Assembly: GCF_014396785.1 (NCBI RefSeq)
Contig: NZ_CP060718.1
Location: forward strand, 1,880,501-1,944,500
DNA: 64,000 nucleotides
From: Sphingomonas lutea
Lineage (GTDB): Bacteria; Pseudomonadota; Alphaproteobacteria; Sphingomonadales; Sphingomonadaceae
Direction: 5' to 3'
Both the position numbers and the translations under genes were made by a program. Of the stretch, positions 53,791 to 61,842 are shown one piece after another. The notes beneath the pieces were generated by a model. That model had not been told where the DNA came from and did not search any database. It saw only the letters and a program-made list of their open reading frames with translations. The stretch's first letter is position 1. The number at the start of each line of letters is the position of its first letter.

Positions 53791-55569
53791 ATGGCTGCGC
53801 TCCCCAACCGCCCCAAGGGCCGTTCTCTCAAGGATTTGCGGATGGTCTGGCGGTTTGCGCTGCGCCATCCGACGCAGATCGCCATTGCGGGCTTCGCGCT
53901 GCTCGTTGCCGCGGCGGCGACCTCGGGCATCCCTTATTCGTTCAAGCTGATCATCGACAAAGGCTTCGCCGGCGGCGGGGACATGGGCGATATCGGCCGC
54001 TGGTTCGAATATCTGCTGATGCTGGTGGTGATCATGGCCGCCGCCACCGCGCTCCGCTTTTATTTCGTATCGTGGATCGGGGAGCGGACCGTGGCCGACA
54101 TCCGCCTCGCGGTGCATCGCAACCTGCTGCGCCTGTCGCCCGGCTTCTTCGAGGAGAACCGCCCGGCCGAGATCACCTCGCGGATCACCGTCGACACCAC
54201 GATCATCGAACAGGTCGTCGGCAGCTCGGTTTCGATCGCCCTGCGCAACATCGTGATGGGCGCCGCCTGCGTCGTCATCCTGTTCGCGCTTGCGCCCAAG
54301 CTTGCCGGACTGATGCTTCTGGGCGTGCCGTTGGTGGTCGTGCCGATCACCTTCCTTGGCCGCCGGGTGCGGTCGATCTCCACGCGCAGCCAGGACCGCA
54401 TCGCCGAAGTCGGCTCGGTCACCAGCGAAGTGCTGGGCGCGATGAAGATCGTCCAGGCGTTCGGACAGCAGGGCCGCGAAACGTCGCGCTTTACCGACGC
54501 TGTCGAGCGTGTGTTCGCGACCGCCAAGCGCCGCATCCTGCTGCGCGCGATGATGACCGGCATCGTCATCCTGCTGATGTTCGGCGCGATCACCATGATC
54601 ATCTGGCAGGGCGCGATCGACGTCGCCGCCGGGCGGATGACCGGTGGCACCATCGCCGCCTTCGTCCTGTACGGCGGCTTGCTCGCCGGCGCGTTCGGCG
54701 CGCTGTCCGAAGTCTACGGCGACCTGCTGCGTGCCGCCGGGGCATCGCAGCGGCTTGCCGAACTGCTCGAGGCCAAGCCCGACATCGAAGCGCCGGCCAA
54801 TCCGGCGACGCTGCCCGTCCCGCCGCGCGGCGAGCTCGCCTTCGACCGCGTCACCTTCCACTATCCGACGCGCCCCGAAACCTCGGCGCTCAATGATTTC
54901 TCGCTGGTGGTGAAACCGCGCGAACGGCTCGCCGTCGTCGGACCTTCGGGCGCGGGCAAGACTACCCTATTCCAGCTCGCCGAGCGCTTTTACGATCCGC
55001 AATCGGGCCGCGTGCTACTCGACGGCGTCGACCTCACCGCCGCCGACCCCGCCGACATCCGCGACCGCATTTCACTGGTTCCGCAGGACAATGTGATCTT
55101 TGCCGCATCGGCCCGCGACAACCTCCGCTATGGCGCTTGGGACGCGAGCGAAGATCAACTCTGGCAAGCTGCTCGGGATGCCAATGCGGAAGAATTCCTG
55201 CGTGCCCTGCCGCAGGGGCTCGACACCTTCATGGGCGAAGGCGGTGCGCGACTTTCCGGGGGTCAGCGCCAGCGCATCGCCATTGCCCGCGCCTTGCTGC
55301 GGGACGCGCCGCTGCTTCTGCTGGACGAGGCCACGTCCGCGCTGGATGCGGAAAGCGAACGGCTCGTGCAGGACGCGCTTGACCGCTTGATGGCGGACCG
55401 CACGACGATCGTCATTGCGCACCGCCTCGCCACCGTGCGCGCCGCCGACCGGATCGTCGTCATGGACGCCGGTCGCATCGTCGAGGAAGGAACGCACGCC
55501 ACGCTCACCGCGCGCGGTGGGTTGTACGCGCGGCTGGCGCGGCTGCAGTTCGAAGACCGCGCGGCCTGA
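53791..55569 (+). CDS. ABC exporter (MsbA/LmrA-like), fused permease and ATPase
   Basis: 592 aa. Six-span exporter domain (residues about 20-310), then an ATPase with Walker A GPSGAGKTTLF, Q-loop VPQDNVIF, signature LSGGQRQRIAIARA, Walker B LLLLDEATSALD and H-loop IAHRLATV. Transports lipids or drugs. Follows the PAP2 gene closely, possibly as an operon. Confidence 0.92.
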   Translation: MAALPNRPKGRSLKDLRMVWRFALRHPTQIAIAGFALLVAAAATSGIPYSFKLIIDKGFAGGGDMGDIGRWFEYLLMLVVIMAAATALRFYFVSWIGERTVADIRLAVHRNLLRLSPGFFEENRPAEITSRITVDTTIIEQVVGSSVSIALRNIVMGAACVVILFALAPKLAGLMLLGVPLVVVPITFLGRRVRSISTRSQDRIAEVGSVTSEVLGAMKIVQAFGQQGRETSRFTDAVERVFATAKRRILLRAMMTGIVILLMFGAITMIIWQGAIDVAAGRMTGGTIAAFVLYGGLLAGAFGALSEVYGDLLRAAGASQRLAELLEAKPDIEAPANPATLPVPPRGELAFDRVTFHYPTRPETSALNDFSLVVKPRERLAVVGPSGAGKTTLFQLAERFYDPQSGRVLLDGVDLTAADPADIRDRISLVPQDNVIFAASARDNLRYGAWDASEDQLWQAARDANAEEFLRALPQGLDTFMGEGGARLSGGQRQRIAIARALLRDAPLLLLDEATSALDAESERLVQDALDRLMADRTTIVIAHRLATVRAADRIVVMDAGRIVEEGTHATLTARGGLYARLARLQFEDRAA

Positions 55570-55573
55570 CCCC

Positions 55574-56113
55574 TTAGCTCTTGGCGGGGCTCCGGGGCTT
55601 CGCTGGCGCGCGCTTGCGCGTCGTCGTGCGCCGCTTGGCCGCGGGCTTGGCCGCGCTGGTGCGCGCCTTTGCCGTTGTCGAGCGTGCGGCTGCCGCGCGC
55701 GGCTTCGCTGCCGCCTTGCGCTTGGCCGGGGCCTTGCGCTTGGTCGCCGCCTTGCGCGTCGTGCCGGTGCTCTTCGCAGTCTGCGCACGCGCGGGCGTAT
55801 CGTCGTCGCTCCACTTACCCGACATCACGCGTTGCGCCGCATCGGCGACGGCTTCGGCGATGATCGAACCAAGCTTGGTCGCGCTGCTCATCATGTTTGT
55901 GGCGGCAGCCGACGCGCTGTCCGCCGCATCAAGTCCCGCGTCGCGGATCTTGCGCCGCGCCGCTGGGCTCGCGCTGATCGCAGCGGCAGCAGCGGCGAGT
56001 CCGGCCGCAAGCATTTCCTTGCTCATCGCGGCCTTCGCCAATTTATCCATCGTGTCCGACGTCGAAGGCTTGGTAGTTTTCCGGGTAGTGGTCCGTTTCG
56101 CGGATTTCGCCAT
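55574..56113 (-). CDS. Histone H1-like, PhaF-type granule/nucleoid protein
   Basis: 179 aa from ATG 56113 behind GGGAG. The N-terminal half is helical (MDKLAKAAMSKEMLAAGLAA, ATKLGSIIAEAVADAAQRVM), the C-terminal half an Ala/Lys/Arg/Pro repeat tail (KRKAPAKRKAAAKPRAAA) like eukaryotic H1. The layout matches PhaF of Pseudomonas, a phasin with a histone-like tail that ties PHA granules to DNA. phaR lies nearby. The phasin assignment of the first half is an inference. Confidence 0.65.
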   Translation of the reverse strand: MAKSAKRTTTRKTTKPSTSDTMDKLAKAAMSKEMLAAGLAAAAAAISASPAARRKIRDAGLDAADSASAAATNMMSSATKLGSIIAEAVADAAQRVMSGKWSDDDTPARAQTAKSTGTTRKAATKRKAPAKRKAAAKPRAAAARSTTAKARTSAAKPAAKRRTTTRKRAPAKPRSPAKS

Positions 56114-56284
56114 TACAATTCTCCCACCGTTTCGCAGAAAAGACTTCAACAGCCGTAACGGTTCCCAAATGATCTCGCAAACGCCCGTCGACGGGCAGAA
56201 AATGTAAAGGGCACCGCCGCGGTTTCGCAGCGATGCCCTTCGACATGGTCAGCGGCCTGAAGGTGTGGCCGTCCGTCAGCTCAT

Positions 56285-56335
56285 TCAGCTGTTACGAACA
56301 CCCCTCTCCGACCTCTGTGCTGAACCATGAGACAT
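56285..56335 (-). CDS. Possible 16-aa leader peptide with a perfect extended Shine-Dalgarno
   Basis: ATG 56335, stop TGA at 56285. GAAAGGAGGTGATCC (complement of 56337-56351), starting one base upstream of the ATG, is fully complementary to the 16S rRNA 3' tail over 15 bases. The peptide (MSHGSAQRSERGVRNS) has no known relatives to me. It lies about 170 bases ahead of the PhaF-like gene on the same strand and could be a regulatory leader. Confidence 0.3.
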   Translation of the reverse strand: MSHGSAQRSERGVRNS

Positions 56336-56374
56336 CGGATCACCTCCTTTCGCTGCTTGATTGCAGGAGTGAAG

Positions 56375-56551
56375 ATGAGTCTTATTCGGTTTAAACACAA
56401 GACTTGTCGTGATGTGAAATATCGGCAATCTTCTTTGGCTTCCGCAACTCGAGGCGCCAGTGCAGGTGCGCGGTTGCGCGGCAGTCGCAAGCCAGCACGA
56501 AGAGACGTCGAGATACGGACGGCCTGCGCGCAGCCGGCAGCACTCGCGTGA
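56375..56551 (+). CDS. Possible small basic protein
   Basis: 58 aa from ATG 56375 with AGGAGTGAAG as ribosome site. Basic, with two cysteines (KHKTCRDVKYRQSS, IRTACAQPAALA). Codon use differs from neighbours at the start. No family. Could be chance. Confidence 0.25.
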   Translation: MSLIRFKHKTCRDVKYRQSSLASATRGASAGARLRGSRKPARRDVEIRTACAQPAALA

Positions 56552-56567
56552 CGCACCGCCGGTCAAG

Positions 56568-57035
56568 TCAGACTCGGCAGTCCTCCACAACGCGCGAAAT
56601 TTCACCAGCCACCGGCATCACCAATGCGGGTCCGCCCGATACGCTGACCGCAATCCGGCCGCGGCTGAAGGCCATCGCGTCGAGCAACGGGTCCATTGCC
56701 GTCAACCCCGCGGCTAGGCGCGCTTGCGCAATATCGAAACGCGCCGGGACGTTGCGCCACTGGCCGCTCGTCCAGACCATGACCGCGGGCGCAGCCGCGC
56801 TTGCGGGTTTGAGGATGTCTACGCGCCGCTGCGACCGCGTGCACTGAATGGTCAGTTGCGGGCGCCCGGACGCGTCGCGGAAGACAGCCTGGCTGCCGTC
56901 CGCAAGTGTGCCGTGCACCCACGTACCGGGAAGCGGCGTCGCATAGCTGAAGTCGGGCCCGGCAGCGGCGGGCGTTTGCGCGAAAAGCGGGGTCGAAGCG
57001 GCCATCGCAAGCACCGCGAAAACGCGAAGGTGCAT
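56568..57035 (-). CDS. Secreted hypothetical protein
   Basis: 155 aa from ATG 57035. Signal peptide (VFAVLAMAASTPLFAQ). Mature part of about 135 aa with cysteines in LTIQCTRSQRR and RVVEDCRV, which could form a disulfide. Reads like a periplasmic beta-rich protein found in sphingomonads; function unknown. Five bases downstream of phaR on the same strand, so they share a transcript. Confidence 0.7.
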   Translation of the reverse strand: MHLRVFAVLAMAASTPLFAQTPAAAGPDFSYATPLPGTWVHGTLADGSQAVFRDASGRPQLTIQCTRSQRRVDILKPASAAAPAVMVWTSGQWRNVPARFDIAQARLAAGLTAMDPLLDAMAFSRGRIAVSVSGGPALVMPVAGEISRVVEDCRV

Positions 57036-57040
57036 GCGTT

Positions 57041-57547
57041 CTACCGGTTCAGCTTGTCGACTTTGGCCTGCAATGCGGCAAGCTCGGCACGCAACGCATC
57101 GACTTCGCTGTCAGTGGGCTTGGCTTTGCCGGCAAACGCGCGGCTGGCATCTTCGAACATGGCCATGTTGCGCTTTGCAAGATCGGTCAGCACGTTGCCG
57201 CCGAAGGCATTGTGCGCGGCGCTCTGGTTCGCCTTGAAGGCATCCATTGCGGCCTCGAGGTAGGATGGGACGAAGGTCTGCATCGAATTGCCATAGAGGC
57301 CGATCAGCTGCTTGAGGAAGCTTAGCGGCAGCATGGTTGCGCCGCGTGCTTCTTCATCCACGATGATCTGAGTAAGCACTTGGCGGGTGATGTCTTCGCC
57401 GCTCTTGGCATCGACGACTTCGAACTCGCGGCCCTCGCGCACCATCTGCGCCAGCCGGTCGAGCGTGATGTAAGCCGAGCTTTCGGTGTCATATAGACGC
57501 CGGTTCGCATACTTCTTGATCGTCACCTTGGACGAAGACTTGGCCAT
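57041..57547 (-). CDS. phaR: Polyhydroxyalkanoate synthesis repressor
   Basis: 168 aa. PHB/PHA accumulation regulator DNA-binding domain (TIKKYANRRLYDTESSAYIT) and LTQIIVDEEARGATMLPLSF, then a coiled C-terminal region. Represses phasin and PHA genes and binds the granule surface. Start ATG 57547, divergent from the PhaC-like gene with overlapping start regions. Confidence 0.95.
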   Translation of the reverse strand: MAKSSSKVTIKKYANRRLYDTESSAYITLDRLAQMVREGREFEVVDAKSGEDITRQVLTQIIVDEEARGATMLPLSFLKQLIGLYGNSMQTFVPSYLEAAMDAFKANQSAAHNAFGGNVLTDLAKRNMAMFEDASRAFAGKAKPTDSEVDALRAELAALQAKVDKLNR

Positions 57548-58634
57548 GGAATGCTCCCAGAACGCGCCGCGCGGTCTACTACCGGATCATAGTGCGCTGC
57601 AACATGAACGCGCGCCGCGCCCGCTGCCGCTATTCCTGGAGCTTGTGCGTCAGCTGTCCACGCGCGATCCCGACCTCGCACGCGACGCGCTTGCTGGCCT
57701 GCGCGCCTACGCCGCAGCGCCGCGTCCCGACGCGCCGCCGCCACCGCCCGAGATTGCACGCGTGCGCGGCGCCTGCCTTCGCGATCATGGCGGCGCCGGC
57801 CCACCCGCCGTCCTCATCCCGTCGCTCATCAACCCACCGCGAATCCTCGACCTCGACCCCGATGTGTCGCTTGCCGCTGCGGTTGCGCGCATGGGCCGGC
57901 GATCTTTGCTGCTCGATTGGGGGCTCGCCCGCGACCGCGCCGATCTCGACGTTGCCGGGCACGTCGAGCATGTGCTTGTGCCGCTGCTCCGCGAGCTGGG
58001 TCAGCCGCCCGCGCTGGTCGGCTACTGCCTTGGCGGGACGATGGCGCTCGCCGCCGCCAATTTGATCGCCTGCGAACGCGTCGCAACGCTCGCGACGCCG
58101 TGGAATTTCGCCACCTATCCCGACCGCTCTCTGGAGGCGATCCGCGACACCTGGACGCACGCTCGCGCCGCCGCCGCCGACCTTGGTGCGCTTCCGATGG
58201 AAGTTCTGCAGGCGAACTTCTGGTCGCTCGACCCCCAACGCACTGTGGCCAAGTTTGCCGAGTTCGGCCACCTCGATCCCGCAAGTCCGAGCGCTGCACG
58301 ATTCGTCGAGCTTGAGGATTGGGCCAATGGCGGTGAGCCGCTCCCATTCCCTGCCGCACGTGAGTTGATGGAGGACATCTTCGGGCGCGATTTGCCCGGC
58401 AAAGGCGAATGGCTGGTCGGCGGCGTCGCGGTCACCGACGACTTGCCCATTCCCCGCCTCCACCTCCTTGCCGCAAGCGATCGCATCGCGCCGCCGGCGA
58501 CGGCGGCAGCCGGCAGAACGATCGCGATTGCCAGCGGGCACGTTGGCATGGTGGTCGGGTCCGCTCGCAAGAAGCTCCATGCCGAGCTCGCCGGCTTCCT
58601 AGACTCGCTTGCCGCTGGCAGCGCTGGCCGCTAA
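57546..58634 (+). CDS. Short PhaC-like alpha/beta hydrolase
   Basis: Up to 362 aa, much shorter than class I PHA synthases. PhaC-type nucleophile box [13 protein letters not shown] with Cys, Asp in [11 protein letters not shown] and His in [11 protein letters not shown]. The N terminus [20 protein letters not shown] is coherent, but the start is unclear. ATG 57546 overlaps the phaR start codon and lacks a ribosome site; GTG 57645 is possible. If one base is missing near 57616, ATG 57604 would give MNAR-PRPLPLF. PHA polymerisation or related hydrolysis. Confidence 0.8.
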   Translation: MECSQNAPRGLLPDHSALQHERAPRPLPLFLELVRQLSTRDPDLARDALAGLRAYAAAPRPDAPPPPPEIARVRGACLRDHGGAGPPAVLIPSLINPPRILDLDPDVSLAAAVARMGRRSLLLDWGLARDRADLDVAGHVEHVLVPLLRELGQPPALVGYCLGGTMALAAANLIACERVATLATPWNFATYPDRSLEAIRDTWTHARAAAADLGALPMEVLQANFWSLDPQRTVAKFAEFGHLDPASPSAARFVELEDWANGGEPLPFPAARELMEDIFGRDLPGKGEWLVGGVAVTDDLPIPRLHLLAASDRIAPPATAAAGRTIAIASGHVGMVVGSARKKLHAELAGFLDSLAAGSAGR

Positions 58635-58646
58635 GCCGCGCGCCAC

Positions 58647-58723
58647 GCACCCATAGCTCAGCTGGATAGAGCGCTGCCCTCCGAAGGCAGAGGTCAGAGG
58701 TTCGAATCCTCTTGGGTGCGCCA
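58647..58723 (+). tRNA. tRNA-Arg(CCG)
   Basis: 77 nt cloverleaf including encoded CCA. Acceptor GCACCCA / TGGGTGC, D arm with AGCTCAGCTGGATAGAGC, anticodon stem CTGCC/GGCAG with anticodon CCG at 58681-58683, and T arm AGAGGTTCGAATCCTCT. All arms pair. Confidence 0.95.
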
Positions 58724-58779
58724 ATTTAGGCGCAGCCATAAGGATCGAACCGCGGTTCGGAGTCGAGCGAAGCGAAGAC

Positions 58780-58797
58780 AATCCCCTTGGGTGCGCC
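58780..58797 (+). repeat. Partial repeat of the tRNA-Arg 3' end (att-like)
   Basis: AATCCCCTTGGGTGCGCC matches the tRNA 3' end at 58705-58722 in 17 of 18 bases, 75 bases downstream in direct orientation. This is what an integrase attachment scar or a decayed tRNA copy leaves. Confidence 0.65.
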
Positions 58798-58888
58798 GTT
58801 ATGGCGTTGAGGGCATATTCCCAGCTTCTTCCAGGTCGACACCCGCCGCTTCAATCAGCTCGCGCTGGCTGGAATCCTGGCCGGGTTC

Positions 58889-60313
58889 GTGCTGCTGCTC
58901 GCGGCCTTCGGGACGGTCGTCAGCGTGTTCGTCAACAACCACGCGTCTGCCGACCGCGTTCGTCACACATATGACGTCGTGGCCGAATTGTCGCAGCTCG
59001 AAACACAGCTTGAGCGCGCGGAGAACGGGCGGCGCGGCTATCTCATCGCGCCATCCCCCTACCGCTTCGAAGTCTATGCCGAGAACGCCAGGCTGGTCCC
59101 GCAAACCCTAGAAGGGGTGAGTGAACTCGTCAGCGACAATCGCACCCAGGTCGCTCGCCTGCGTGAATTGCGCCAGCTCATCATATTGCAAATGGCCGAC
59201 ATCCATCGGTCGATGGCGCTCGCCCGCGGCGGCCGCACTAATGAGGCCGTGCAGACCCTTCGTGCCGCCCATGATGCAAACATCATCCGTCGCATCCGGG
59301 AGGTCACCGGTGCCATGCGGCAGGAGGAATATGCCCTTCTTCAGCAGCGATCAGCGGCGGAGCGCGACACGCTGTCGCGGCTCCAGTTCGTGCTCGGCGT
59401 CACGGGCATCCTTCTGCTGCTCGTGGCGGTGGCGGCTTTCCTCCTGGTTCGCCGCTACACGCTCGACCTTGCCGCCACGCGCGACCGTCTCAACCTGCTC
59501 AATACCGACCTCGAAGCCGCGGTCACCGAGCGCACGGCCGACCTGCGCCGCGCCAACGACGAAATCCAGCGCTTTGCTTACATCGTCAGTCATGATTTGC
59601 GTTCGCCGCTGGTCAACATCCTCGGCTTCACGTCCGAGCTTGAGAGCACCAACAAGTCGCTTGGCAAGCTGATCGAGCGTGCCGAAAAGGACGCGCCGCA
59701 GATCATCACGGAAGACGTCCGCAACGCGCGCGAGGACTTGCCCGAAGCGATCGGATTTATCCGCTCCTCGACCCAGAAGATGGATCGGCTGATCAACGCC
59801 ATCCTGCGTTTGTCGCGCGAGGGTCGCCGAACGCTCTCGCCCGAACCGCTCGAGATGGAGGCGGTGATCAAGGAAATCGCGGCGTCGCTCGAACATCGGG
59901 TCAATGAGGTCGGTGCAGAGATCCGCATTGAGCGCCCCATCCCGAACATGGTCAGTGACCGCGTGGCGATCGAGCAGATTTTCTCCAACGTGATCGAGAA
60001 TGCCGTCAAATATCTCGATCCCGCGCGGCCGGGTCGGGTCGCGGTGCGCGGCCGCAAGGACGGCGCGAACGTGATCTATGAGATTGCGGACAATGGCCGC
60101 GGCATTGCAGACAAGGATCGTGAGCGCGTCTTCGACCTGTTTCGCCGTGCCGGAACGCAGGACCAGCCCGGCGAGGGCATCGGCCTTGCTCACGTACGGG
60201 CGCTCGCCTTCCGCCTTGGCGGCTTCATCGATGTGCAATCGGAGCTTGGTAAAGGCTCCACATTTCGTCTAAATCTTCCAGCAACTTACGTCGAGCAAGG
60301 AGGCGCAGCTTGA
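58889..60313 (+). CDS. CHASE3 sensor histidine kinase
   Basis: At least 474 aa. First span (LLLAAFGTVVSVFV), a CHASE3 sensor domain (AENGRRGYLIAPSPYRFEVY), second span (FVLGVTGILLLLVAVAAFLL), HisKA with YIVSHDLRSPLVNILGF and HATPase (NVIENAVKYL, DNGRGIADKD, GEGIGLAHV). GTG 58889 cuts into the first span. The frame is open upstream to 58811 with [12 protein letters not shown] but has no ATG/GTG/TTG there, so the true start may be ATT 58817 or hidden by an error. First gene of a three-gene phosphorelay. Confidence 0.88.
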   Translation: MLLLAAFGTVVSVFVNNHASADRVRHTYDVVAELSQLETQLERAENGRRGYLIAPSPYRFEVYAENARLVPQTLEGVSELVSDNRTQVARLRELRQLIILQMADIHRSMALARGGRTNEAVQTLRAAHDANIIRRIREVTGAMRQEEYALLQQRSAAERDTLSRLQFVLGVTGILLLLVAVAAFLLVRRYTLDLAATRDRLNLLNTDLEAAVTERTADLRRANDEIQRFAYIVSHDLRSPLVNILGFTSELESTNKSLGKLIERAEKDAPQIITEDVRNAREDLPEAIGFIRSSTQKMDRLINAILRLSREGRRTLSPEPLEMEAVIKEIAASLEHRVNEVGAEIRIERPIPNMVSDRVAIEQIFSNVIENAVKYLDPARPGRVAVRGRKDGANVIYEIADNGRGIADKDRERVFDLFRRAGTQDQPGEGIGLAHVRALAFRLGGFIDVQSELGKGSTFRLNLPATYVEQGGAA

Positions 60314-60750
60314 ACGACCAGCGGCCCGTGAACATCATCATGATCGAAGACGATGAGGGGCACGCGCGCCTGATCGAAAAGAACATTCGCCGCGCGGGAA
60401 TCTCCAACCATCTGCGCCATTTCCTCGACGGCGGGACCGCGCTCGATTTCCTGTTCAACCATCCTGAAGGGCCGGCCAAGAACGGCCCCGCCTTGGTCTT
60501 GCTCGACCTCAACCTGCCGGACATGAGTGGCACCGACATCCTGCAGCGCATCAAGTCCGACGAAGCGCTGAAGCGCACTCCGGTGGTCGTCCTGACGACG
60601 ACCGACGACAAGGTCGAAATCCAGCGCTGCTACGACCTTGGCTGCAACGTCTACATCACCAAGCCGGTCAATTACGAGAATTTCGCCGACGCTATCCGCC
60701 AGCTCGGCCTGTTCCTGTCGGTGATCCAGGTTCCCGACCCGCAGGCCTGA
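60310..60750 (+). CDS. Single-domain response regulator, Rcp1-like
   Basis: 146 aa. Start TTG 60310 overlaps the kinase stop (TTGA) and has a strong AAGGAGG. Receiver motifs: IMIEDDEGHARLIE, Asp in LVLLDLNLPDMSG, LTTTDD and Lys in ITKPVN. Resembles Rcp1-type regulators that pair with CHASE3 or phytochrome kinases. No output domain. Confidence 0.9.
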   Translation: MNDQRPVNIIMIEDDEGHARLIEKNIRRAGISNHLRHFLDGGTALDFLFNHPEGPAKNGPALVLLDLNLPDMSGTDILQRIKSDEALKRTPVVVLTTTDDKVEIQRCYDLGCNVYITKPVNYENFADAIRQLGLFLSVIQVPDPQA

Positions 60751-61787
60751 TGCACGAACCGCGCCGCATCCTCTACATTGACGATGACGACGGCCTGCGT
60801 CGTCTGGTCGAGAAAATGCTCACCCGCCGCGGGCATGACGTGGTCGGTGCCGGCAGTGGGCGCGAGGGCGTCGCGCGCGCCGGCGAAGGCGGCTTCGATC
60901 TCGTCGCGGTCGACCATTACATGCCGGAGATGGACGGGCTCGAAACCTTGGCCGAGCTGCGCAAGCTGCCCGATTGTCCCCCCGTGGTCTACGTTACCGG
61001 GTCGGAGGAAAGCCGCGTCGCGGTTGCCGCGCTGAAGGCCGGCGCCACCGAATATGTCGTCAAATCGACCGGTGAGGATTTCGTCGATTTACTCGAACAG
61101 GCATTCTCGCTCGCGCTCGCCAAACGCCGCCTGGCAGAGGAAAAGGCCGCTGCCGAAAGCGCGCTCAAGGAATCGAACGAGCGGCTTCAGCTCCTCCTGC
61201 GTGAGGTGAACCACCGCGTCGCCAACTCGCTGCAGATCGTATCGACCATGGTCGGCATGCAGGCGCGCTTGTTGTCCGATGATCTCGCCCGCGACGCGCT
61301 CGACGATACGCAGCGGCGCGTCGATGCGATCGCCAAGGTCCACCGCAACCTCTACACCTCGAACGACGTCAACAGCGTCGCCATGGACGAATATTTCGCC
61401 GCGCTGATCGCCGAGCTTGAGGGCACCTGGTCGACCCCGACGGCGCCGCGCGAGATCCAGCTTCGGTCGGAACCGCTTCACCTCCATGCCGACAAGGCCG
61501 TGTCGCTTGGCGTGATCGTCAACGAACTTGTCACCAACGCCTGCAAATATGCCTATCCGTCGGATTCGCCCGGCGTCATCCGCGTCGATTTCGCAAGGTC
61601 GGGCGACAACCACTTCCACCTCAGCGTCGAAGACGACGGCTGCGGCATGCAGGCCGGCGACGCCCCGCGCGGCACCGGGCTGGGCACCAAGCTGATCACC
61701 GCCATGGCGCGCTCGCTCGGCAGCAAGGTGGTTTACGACGTCGGCCGCGACGGCGGCGTCAAGGCGAGCCTCAAGGCTGCCGCTTAG
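60750..61787 (+). CDS. Response regulator-histidine kinase hybrid (HisKA_2 type)
   Basis: 345 aa. N-terminal receiver (ILYIDDDDGLRRLVEKML, Asp in LVAVDHYMP), a coiled linker (LAEEKAAAESALKESNERLQ), then HisKA_2 (LLREVNHRVANSLQIVSTMV) and HATPase (GVIVNELVTNACKYAYPSDS, DDGCGM, GTGLGTKLI). The start ATG overlaps the previous stop (TGATG). With the two genes before it, it forms a phosphorelay ending in a kinase. Confidence 0.9.
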   Translation: MHEPRRILYIDDDDGLRRLVEKMLTRRGHDVVGAGSGREGVARAGEGGFDLVAVDHYMPEMDGLETLAELRKLPDCPPVVYVTGSEESRVAVAALKAGATEYVVKSTGEDFVDLLEQAFSLALAKRRLAEEKAAAESALKESNERLQLLLREVNHRVANSLQIVSTMVGMQARLLSDDLARDALDDTQRRVDAIAKVHRNLYTSNDVNSVAMDEYFAALIAELEGTWSTPTAPREIQLRSEPLHLHADKAVSLGVIVNELVTNACKYAYPSDSPGVIRVDFARSGDNHFHLSVEDDGCGMQAGDAPRGTGLGTKLITAMARSLGSKVVYDVGRDGGVKASLKAAA

Positions 61788-61842
61788 CCGCTAGGCATTC
61801 CCTGCGGAACCGGCCATCCTGCCCGACGAAAGGGGGAGCCGA

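Larger units (their letters stand above)
56114..56567. other. Intergenic region of unusual composition, no confident gene
   Basis: About 450 bases, lower in GC in its middle (56350-56440) than the surroundings. It holds an AAGGGCA/TGCCCTT pair at about 56207-56238, an ACAAG-A-CTTGT dyad at 56397-56407, a 15-base copy of the 16S rRNA 3' tail, and two small ORFs listed separately. Probably the promoter region of the PhaF-like gene plus something unidentified. Confidence 0.5.

Noticed and set aside
56043..56246. 67-codon minus-strand frame ahead of the PhaF-like gene
   Set aside because: It overlaps the start of the real gene in another frame and shows no coding character.
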